This document shows, one piece after another, positions 57,179 to 64,000 of a stretch of DNA of 64,000 nucleotides (positions are counted from its first letter, which is position 1; each line of letters begins with the position of its first letter). Position numbers and translations under genes: made by a program. This DNA is from Basidiobolus meristosporus CBS 931.73 (taxonomy: Eukaryota > Basidiobolomycota > Basidiobolomycetes > Basidiobolales > Basidiobolaceae): contig MCFE01000194.1 in the NCBI GenBank assembly GCA_002104905.1, forward strand, positions 62,001-126,000, in the 5' to 3' direction. A model generated the notes under the pieces. The model ran no database searches. It was not told the DNA's origin and worked only from the letters and a program-made list of their open reading frames with translations.

Positions 57179-58749
57179 TCACTCCTCCATGGGCTCCGCC
57201 GAGAGCTGCTCGTAAGGAGCGGGGCGGATGGAGAAGGCGGTGGCCTGGCCGCTGAGGTCCCGCTGGGCGGGGTTCCCGCCGGTGGCGCCGTTGCTCACCC
57301 CGAACACCTTCAGCTTCTCGGCCCAATTCTCCGCACGGTCGACGCTGTCCTTGAAGATCCCCGCGATGCTGTTGAGCATCAGGAGACTCTCGGTGGCAAA
57401 GACCAGCACCCGCTGCGCGGATCCAGGGAGGTTGTTGCGCGGGCCATCGGAGGCGGGGGACATCAATGGGGAGCCCATCGGCGAAGGCGATGCGCTGTGT
57501 ACTGTGGCCTGAATAAAGTCCCTCGGTTAATGAACTGCATCCTGTTGGGTTAGATCACTCGCATGGAGCCTTACCAAACGTCCGGGCAGCGTCAGGATAA
57601 ACTCCCTGACATGCTTTCGGGCCTCTCCCGGTAGACACGATCCCGCGTATCTTCCCACCACATCCACCACCTTGCGCACCGTCTCGATCAGCTCGCGCTT
57701 GATGCTCGCCAGCGTGCTGGGGTTGTGCACGGTCAGCGCGGTGGATTCCGAGGAGTTCCCGTTAAGGCCGGCGATGTATTCCTTGAGCAACGAGATTTGC
57801 TGATCGATGTTCCCGGTGGCATATTGCAGCCACTGCAGACAGTACTTCAGCGCCCTCATACTCTCCTCGCTGAACGCGGCCGCTCCCGCCCCCGCCGCCG
57901 CGGACGCCTCCACAAGGTATTGCTCCCACCGGCTCCGCTGGACGCTGGCAGTGCTCACCTGGGTTAGGCTTTGTGATTGGCTGGGTGGGTCCGATGTGAT
58001 GTCTGGTTCCAAGAGGTTACTCTTCTCGCCCACAACAATAGTTTACCCATGGCCGGTGGCTTACCTGTTTCCTTCGCCGAAGAGACGTTCCTCTGGCGCA
58101 AACCAGAGGTTTCGTGTGCCATCACCTCCTCCCCATCTTGCCTCTTCAGGGAGGGGTATCTCTTCTCCAGGGAATCCAGTTGTCGACAGGCAAACTCGTC
58201 CAGCTGGCCGAGCTGTGGCTCGAGTTTGTTCAGCACTGGCATCCCTATGGTTTTCACCGCGGACTCTACTCTTTCCGCCCCATACTGTCCAGGAGAAAGG
58301 AGCGAAGGTCAGTTTGACAGCTAGTAACAGGCGTCTGGTTAACCCCCCCCCTCCACATACCTTGACGATTTTGCTGTTTGTCTTGCTCTGTTCGTAGAAA
58401 CGAAGGGCCGAGTTGACCAAGGGGATGTTGGACACTCGGGAGATGAAGGGTTGATTCAAGGTCTCCAGCTCCCCATCTACGTTGAAAAAACCGGTGAGAA
58501 TCCTAGGTCGCGGAGCAGACTCCTCGAAGTCGACTTACCTTGGGCACCATCGCCCAACGCCCTCATGGTGCCTAAGGCCTGCACGGCCTCCATCTCTTGC
58601 GACATGCGCTCAATGTCGGAGTCTTTCATATTGGAGACATCGCATAGCTGCTCGATAGACATAGGGGAGGGCAAGTCGTATTCAGGCCCGGTCTGGGCAA
58701 GCGAGTGGATCTCGCTGATTGGGGGTAGCGTCTGAGTATCGTTAGACAT
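57179..58749 (-). CDS. opi1: Opi1-type repressor of phospholipid (inositol/choline) synthesis genes
   Basis: Five exons: 58749-58539, 58476-58361, 58284-58065, 58002-57575 and 57508-57179. Introns of 62, 76, 62 and 66 bp start GTAAGT, GTATGT, GTAAGC and GTAAGG. All phases fit, giving 434 residues. Conserved Opi1 blocks appear in order: SIEQLCDVSNMKDSDIERMS (31-50, the region that contacts the Sin3 corepressor in yeast), SRVSNIPLVNSALRFYEQSK (82-101), KYGAERVESAVKTIG (109-123), LDEFACRQLDSLEKRYP, and the C-terminal activator-interaction region RSRWEQYLVEA, SMRALKYCLQWLQYATGNID, and RKVVDVVGRYAGSCLP. Yeast Opi1 is held at the ER by phosphatidic acid and Scs2. When released it enters the nucleus and represses genes driven by Ino2-Ino4. 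Here the basic patch LKRQ (about 160) might serve lipid binding. I see no FFAT motif, polyglutamine tract or clear leucine zipper. The promoter carries ICRE-like motifs. It is convergent with the unknown gene, 261 bp apart. Confidence 0.93.
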
Positions 58750-58938
58750 GGTTGTCGCTCGTGCAGCGAGGGTGGTTTCGGTAACGAGGGTGAATAAGCC
58801 ACTGCAGGAAGGCTACTCTAACTCTAGGCGCTCGATGAGAAAGCGATAGAAAAGGCCGACTATCCCTGATCAAGGGCTACGATGTAAATATAAAATGTTC
58901 GAAGAAAAACAAAATCGGGGTGTTTGTGGTGTGTAACC

Positions 58939-58944
58939 TATATA
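58939..58944 (-). promoter_or_regulatory. TATA-like element of opi1
   Basis: TATATA within CATATATAG on the minus strand, about 190 bp upstream of the opi1 start codon. Confidence 0.45.
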
Positions 58945-58962
58945 TGAACTCTGGTGTGGGTG

Positions 58963-59009
58963 GGTCAGTAGCTGGTCAGTAGCTGGTCAGTAGCTGGTCA
59001 GTAGCTGGT
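58963..59009. repeat. 11-bp tandem repeat in the opi1 upstream region
   Basis: Four exact copies of GGTCAGTAGCT (58963-59006) and the first three bases of a fifth. It lies 214-260 bp upstream of opi1. The units are identical, so the array is recent or under constraint. Confidence 0.95.
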
Positions 59010-59076
59010 GTGCAACCTCCAATTGAACCTAGAAAATCCCATCGAAATCAAAAAGGAAACCTGAACATTACTCGCC

Positions 59077-59084
59077 TTCACATG
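59077..59084. promoter_or_regulatory. ICRE-like motif TTCACATG, site 1
   Basis: TTCACATG is the core of the yeast inositol/choline-responsive element bound by Ino2-Ino4. It lies 328 bp upstream of opi1 in a region shared with the divergent secreted-protein gene. Confidence 0.55.
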
Positions 59085-59182
59085 ATTCCCTCCCTCGCAT
59101 GACCAATAGTGGCTGGTCCAATGTGCGGATATTCCTATTGCCAGCGTAGTGCGGAAAGTCGTGGGAGCCCTTTTTTTCGACT

Positions 59183-59192
59183 TTCACGTGAA
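59183..59192. promoter_or_regulatory. ICRE/E-box-like palindrome TTCACGTGAA, site 2
   Basis: A palindromic CACGTG E-box with TTC/GAA arms, within the degenerate yeast ICRE consensus TTCAYRTG. Central in the promoter region between opi1 and the secreted-protein gene. Other bHLH factors also bind CACGTG. Confidence 0.55.
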
Positions 59193-59532
59193 TATCGCCC
59201 GCCCATCAGCCAATCATCAATTGACTCTTGGGCATTTCCTGTTGCTTCTTGCCGTTGATTACTATCACATGGAAGCCACCTTAATCCTCGTGTTCTCGAT
59301 TCCTAGGTGCCAAAACCATGGCGTTTTATTGCCCGCGTTTCGACCAAATGGGAGAAATATCCATTGGCTGGAGTGGATCTAGCACCAGGACACAACGTTT
59401 GTCGCAGATATGGGAATTCAGGGTTTAGAGTTTGTTACAGTGACAAGCCCACTGGTTTGTATTCGGTGATTCAATATGGATTGGGATTTGGTGCGGATTT
59501 GGTGAGATTCGGTGCGACCATTCCTTTTTCAC

Positions 59533-60105
59533 ATGAATCCTTCCTTCTACCTGCTCTCGCTGTGGTGGTGGGCGCTACTGTGCTACTGCCAGCTGATAGT
59601 CCCTTCCTTTTCCCCACCGTTGCCTAGCAATCATTGCCAGCTGGGCTTGGAATTGGCCGTGGAAACGCTCCTGGACTCTGACTGCCTCCCGTTACGAAAG
59701 CTCAACCCCGTGTTTACCCGCTTGGCAAAAGACCCTGAGAGTGTGAACGCCACAGTGGTCTCTGCCTTTGATCTGGTTTGCCGCTTGCCTTCTTGCTCTG
59801 CTGACTCCTTGAGACGCTTCAAGGATACCATATACACCCGATGCCATTCCGATCTCGCGAATCCATTGATCGCCTCCTATCTTTGGGTTGCGGAGAACTT
59901 TCAGCCGCTGACGGAATGGGGCTGTGCCAACGGAGAGGGATGCTTGGTCAGGCTCCTTCTCACCTGGCTACTGAACGAGCGAAGTGTGCTACTCAACGAC
60001 TCCAATCCCAAGCTTTGCAAGAGATGTCGATCCACTTGGCTCGATATGGAGAAACGGTATCCGACTTTGAAAGCCACCTTTGTCAGCGAACTTCTGCAAT
60101 GCTGA
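59533..60105 (+). CDS. Small secreted Cys-rich protein of unknown function
   Basis: A single exon of 190 residues starting at the ATG 59533; the frame is open upstream but without a better ATG. Residues 1 to about 25 form a strong hydrophobic signal peptide (FYLLSLWWWALLCYCQLIV). The mature part has ten cysteines, starting NHC, DSDC, LVC, PSC, YTRC, EWGC, GEGC, KLC, KRC and ending in Cys as the last residue, which would allow five disulfides. There is one N-glycosylation site (NAT). The body is predicted helical (LELAVETLL, ADSLRRFKDTIY, LLLTWLLNER). No transmembrane segment or GPI tail follows, so it is probably secreted. The pattern recalls Cys-rich secreted proteins seen in early-diverging fungi, but I cannot name the family. 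It is divergent from opi1, and its start codon overlaps a TTCACATG motif (59528-59535). Confidence 0.75.
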   Translation: MNPSFYLLSLWWWALLCYCQLIVPSFSPPLPSNHCQLGLELAVETLLDSDCLPLRKLNPVFTRLAKDPESVNATVVSAFDLVCRLPSCSADSLRRFKDTIYTRCHSDLANPLIASYLWVAENFQPLTEWGCANGEGCLVRLLLTWLLNERSVLLNDSNPKLCKRCRSTWLDMEKRYPTLKATFVSELLQC

Positions 60106-60540
60106 GGTTGGTTGGGAATGGTACCGATGTTTGCTGGTAGTTGTATCATTGCGCATTGCATTGCATGAAACTATCATAAACCGGAGATAACCAGAATCCG
60201 CTTAATTTGCTCAAGTAATCGATTTAATTCATCATCTCGCCTATTGTGTGCTCAAAGATAAATCTACTCTTTTTGACCACCTCATTGGTAGTCAAGATGC
60301 AATTTCAATCCTCGATTATGCATAACAAATGAACCGCAATATGCCGATCTACATAGGATATCATTCCGATCTATCAGGGTGAAGCATATGAGCCAACCTG
60401 CCCTGTTTCATCATTGATTGCAAATGGTTATATGCCTGCTGCACATGCCCTCGATTATACATTCTTTAGTTCAGTAACTTTGATGCTCCGCTTTACCTCT
60501 TTGCGAGATATATCCTTCAGGGTTTTCCCCATCTGGCTGT
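60106..60540. other. 3' region of the secreted-protein gene and island edge
   Basis: Base composition falls towards AT-rich over this stretch. No gene, repeat or terminator that I can identify. Confidence 0.45.
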
Positions 60541-60559
60541 GAGCATTGCGCATGCCTGA

Positions 60560-60868
60560 AGAAAATATACTCCAGGGCTGTTTAGCTACTACAAAGCCTA
60601 GGTCAAAAAAGGATAAGAGGAGCAGGAATCTGTCTAGGAACATATATATTGCTGCACAATATGAAGTGATATTTTTCAAAGCTTGTTTTGTACAAAGATG
60701 GGTGCACACATGCTCTTGGGACCTTCCTAAACATATTCTATGTGCTTATTTTGCCAAGACCATGTTGAAGTATAAATGCCACTTTTACATACAATAAATG
60801 ATAAGTGAAAACCACATAATCTATTTGTTCTCCCAATCACTTCTAATATTGCCAAAACTCTTACAGCA
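60560..60868 (+). repeat. Degenerate copia A LTR (plus orientation)
   Basis: Contains TTGGGACCTTCCTAAACATATTC, CAAGACCATGTTGAAGTATAAATG and ACAATAAATGATAAGTG, all LTR text of family A, and ends CTCTTACAGCA. The left end is unclear. Confidence 0.65.
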
Positions 60869-61118
60869 TGTTATGAGCCCTGAGCAGTCACTCTCTAGAA
60901 TATCTACTACTGCAATTACTGCAGTCTCCCCCTCTGCTGAGCAATAGGACAGATCAAACTGCTATGGCTGGAAGGTGAAGGTGAAGATGCTACTGCAGGA
61001 AGGAAGCTTTTGGGGTCTTGATTTGGGAGAAGAATGCCATCTTAAAGGTGTAGGGGAAGAAGTGAGAAAGTATTAGAAGAATGAACAAAGTGCCTTAATG
61101 TTAAAGACAAGTTGCTAG

Positions 61119-61466
61119 TGTTGCAATATTCTGAGGAGTATTGGAAGTGATGTGGAGCACTAGAGGATTTACATGTTATTCAACTGTAGGTATATTGATC
61201 AAAAGTATGGTGTTTATACTTTTGCTAAAGTAGAGCAAACAAACATATAGAGTTTGCTAAGGAAAATCCCAAGAATATGTGTGCAAAGTCTGGGGGCTTT
61301 TGGACAACTTTGAGAAAGATCATAATCTGGGTACCTGATAATTTGGGGAAAATATTTTAAGTAAATCCCAACAAGAAATTTGGTCTGGACAGAATGCTAA
61401 TCAAAGAATAAGATCTATGTGCCTAAGTTAACATGAATATCTAGGTGACAACTTAATAATACAACA
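61119..61466 (-). repeat. Solo copia A LTR, site 1
   Basis: 348 bp, TGTTGCAATATTC to ATACAACA on the plus strand, flanked by GCTAG (61114-61118) and GCTAA (61467-61471). The unoccupied homologous site at about 23131-23145 reads TTGCTAATTCAATGC, which supports a 5-bp duplication GCTAA with one later change. Confidence 0.8.
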
Positions 61467-61826
61467 GCTAATTCAATGCTCAGCAGCAAAAACAGCAACA
61501 AATGCCTGCAAGACACTAGAAGACACCTGCCAGCCATGCTCTGCTGCTACAAGCATGAATCTTAGACAGAAACTCTTTACAACAAATAATCACACAGGAG
61601 AAGAAATAAAAAATCTAATCAACTGAATACCCTGCTGGTTGATCAGATGCAGTGAGTGCATGCACTAACCACTGATGAGGATGTGATGGTGCCATCCTGA
61701 ATAGCCTTACAGAAAAGCTGCAAGGTCTTGTAACAGTCCTAGAGTCAAGAGCCAAAGATTTGACTCTGTGTTATGGATGTCTCCTTGATGAGGAAAGAAG
61801 AAAATCAAATGTTAATATGAAGGAAG

Positions 61827-62175
61827 TGTTGTAAGAGTCTTGAAGATATTGTAAGTGATAGGGAGAACAAGTAGATTATGTTGTTTTCAATTAATGAATT
61901 ATTGAATGTAAAAGTAGCATATATACTTTCACATGGTCTTGGCATAACAAACATGTAGAATAGGTATAGGAAAGTCCCAAGAACATGTGTGCAAAGCTTT
62001 GGGCTGTTTGGACTACCTTAAGAATTTTCATGTTCTGGGTACCTGATATTTTGGTCAAAATATTCTAAGTAAATCCCAACCAGGAAATTGGTCAGTATAC
62101 TCTAGGATTTGAAGGTAACAATCTATATGACTAAGTTAGGTGGATATTCAGGTGGAATTGTAGATTATTACAACA
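61827..62175 (-). repeat. Solo copia A LTR, site 2
   Basis: 349 bp, TGTTGTAAGAGTCTTG to ATTACAACA on the plus strand, very close to the LTRs of the complete element. Flanks GGAAG and CAAAG are not a clear duplication. Confidence 0.8.
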
Positions 62176-63530
62176 CAAAGAAGTAACTACTTTAATAAGC
62201 CTTGATAACCACTAAAGGAGGCACTGAAGACCCTTTAATGGTAACAGCAACCTGACTTGCAGCTACCTAAAATAGAAACAACAGACACCTGACCATTGTA
62301 TAAAAAAGAGAGATAATCAGCAGAAAAACCTGATTATCGAAATGCTGCAACCACTGATGATGGACTATTCATATCTGCACCAACAATGGCCACAAGCAAG
62401 GATTCTCAGAAGTGGTATAACAACTGTGGAGCAGCTCAACACCTTACACACCAATAAGAGCTCTTTACCAAATATCAAGAGATTCTACTCAAGAAGGTCT
62501 CATGAGATGCATCAAAATACTTGATGCAGCTGAACAGACAAATATCCAAGTCAGTACTTGATGTAGTGAAGGAAGCCACAAACCTACCTGTAAAGCAGTA
62601 CGCTATATACCAGAAATAGCCAGGAACTTAACATTTGTAATCAAGGCCATGGCAGAAGGTCTCAGAATCAGTTTTGACAATTCTAGATGCAAAATCACTG
62701 ATCAAGTTGGCTCTCATATTACTTTGGGCAGCAGTGACCAGAATCCATATAAGATGACATGTATTCCACCATATCTGGAAGCCAATAAACATATGTAAAT
62801 GAAGAAACTCCAATGCTTTGGTACAGGAGATTTGTACACATCAAATTTGATTATTTGGGCAAAGTGATCAAAGATCAGCTAATCTCCTGTGTAAAAATGG
62901 ATCCCCCAGATAACACAAAACACTGTAAAGCCTACTCTGGGCTGATCAATACCAAGAAAAGCTTAGAACTAACCCACCGTGATCAGGGTTGAGTATTCAA
63001 TGTTTATCCACAGGCACAATCAAGTATTTGATCACATTTATGGCAATTACAAAAGATACAGGTGGGTCTACTTCATTGAAACAAAGGACAAGTCTATGTC
63101 TAAGCTTAGTCATTTCAAGGCCCTGGAAAGAGAGAAACTGGTGAGAGAATCAAGAAAAATGCTCTGACAATGATGGAGTAGATACCTCAAAACTCTTCAC
63201 CCACTTATGGAAAATTCATGGGATAAAGCAAGAGACTGCTGCATTATGCTCCCCACAGCAAAATGGAGTGTCAGAATGTGTAACAATATAGATCAAGTGC
63301 AGAGCACCCAAGAATACATGGATACATAGCAAATGCCAAGAAACTGCCTAGAAATCTGTCATAGTGCAAGCCAAAGAGTAAAGAGTACATATTCTTGGGC
63401 TACTACAATGAGAGTAAGACAGCAGACTGCACAGCACCAAAGCAAAGAAGCTGATCAAGTCCAGGGATGTGCTGTTTGATGAAAATTCAAACTCTCACAA
63501 AATTCAACCAATTTTGAACTCTGAAAACTG

Positions 63531-64000
63531 ACTGTCTTTATTTAAAGTAAGTGTTTACTTTTTATAGTTATTAGTTTGAAACACTATCTTGTGGGTTTGC
63601 GTAGGATTGTAGTATGATTTCCAATCACTTGTATCTTGGACACTAGTTGAGCTCTGTCTTTGAAACTCTGTAACACTAAGGTTTAGTCACTTGGCTATAT
63701 ATGGCGTAAATGTCATGTTGCAGGTCCTAGTGGTTTTTTAGTAAATGAAGTGTTTGTTAATAGTTTAGTTATGTCACAAGTAGTGACAGTTTGCTTCTGA
63801 AACTTGGTACATATCTTTGAGATTGGTGATGCTGCATTGCTGCCAAGTTTCTGAACTGTACATTTATGGGTTCTTCTTCACATGGGCTGTTTCTACAGTA
63901 GTATATTTTTATCTTGTAACATACCTTCCCACCTAATGGGTTTCTTCTCCTGAAGAAGCTTGTTGGACTTCATATCCACCAGAATTGCTTGTTAGTTTGC
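63531..64000. other. AT-rich end of window, nothing recognised
   Basis: No open frame, LTR or repeat that I can connect to the rest of the window. Confidence 0.4.

Larger units (their letters stand above)
60869..63530 (+). mobile_element. Degraded copia A (primer site, gag, protease, integrase, spacer) with two solo LTR insertions
   Basis: After the LTR comes TGTTATGAGCCCTGAGCAGTC, a primer site variant. Gag pieces are at 60960-61110, 61467-61820 and 62180-62330. Protease/pre-integrase is at 62400-62900 with a degraded DSG. Integrase is at 63000-63290 with DNDGVDTSKLF and a block like CSPQQNGVSE. The spacer ends near 63.51 kb. Two minus-orientation LTRs split gag. Reverse transcriptase and RNase H are missing. 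Confidence 0.75.

Noticed and set aside
58065-58284. Perilipin-like appearance of the segment VKTIGMPVLNKLEPQLGQLDE
   Set aside because: The surrounding exons give the full Opi1 order of motifs, and Opi1 proteins have a similar segment at this place.
58963-59009. Short regular repeat as a CRISPR array
   Set aside because: Units are directly adjacent without spacers, and the window is eukaryotic.

Overview
The window looks like a chromosome segment of a filamentous fungus. It has a CpG-rich gene island at about 51.8-60.2 kb, set between two AT-rich, CpG-poor stretches (1-51 kb and 60.5-64 kb) built from decayed transposable elements. The fungal assignment rests on the genes: an Opi1-type phospholipid-synthesis repressor with four introns of 62-76 bp, a seven-transmembrane RGS protein, a Kre9/Knh1-like GPI-anchored Ser/Thr-rich wall protein, and a Cys-rich secreted protein. 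The gene style would fit an early-diverging (zoopago- or mucoromycotan) or basidiomycete lineage, but I cannot decide between these from sequence alone.

Layout of the left repeat block. 1-1.57 kb: remnant of a CACTA/tnp2-type transposase (minus). 1.57-5.34 kb: a 5'-truncated Ty3/gypsy chromovirus with its 3' LTR (plus). 5.34-9.08 kb: a second Ty3/gypsy element (minus) that has lost its reverse-transcriptase YxDD box. 9.08-17.07 kb: Ty1/copia family A fragments (minus), into which an almost complete copia family B element (11.87-16.31 kb, plus) has inserted. 17.2-17.9 kb: two lone LTRs. 18.5-21.9 kb and 44.2-49.1 kb: two copies of a larger DNA transposon in which a tnp2 transposase and a conserved accessory ORF face away from each other. 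22-37 kb: strongly decayed copia and gypsy copies. 38.3-43.7 kb: a complete copia A element with a perfect 5-bp target duplication, itself carrying a 734-bp foldback MITE. A second copy of that MITE at 47.5-48.1 kb splits the accessory ORF.

Gene island. The RGS gene (52548-53876, minus), the GPI protein gene (54254-54979, minus, one intron), an unrecognised three-exon gene (55997-56917, plus), opi1 (57179-58749, minus) and a secreted protein gene (59533-60105, plus) are single-copy and tightly spaced. The opi1 and secreted-protein genes are divergent across a 783-bp promoter region that holds TTCACATG and TTCACGTGAA motifs, the core of the yeast inositol/choline-responsive element, and a four-unit 11-bp tandem repeat. 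These genes touch cAMP/G-protein signalling, cell-wall assembly and lipid-synthesis control, but nothing shows that they form one functional cluster.

Right end. 60.5-63.5 kb is another decayed copia A (plus) with two solo LTRs in it; 63.5-64 kb holds nothing I recognise.
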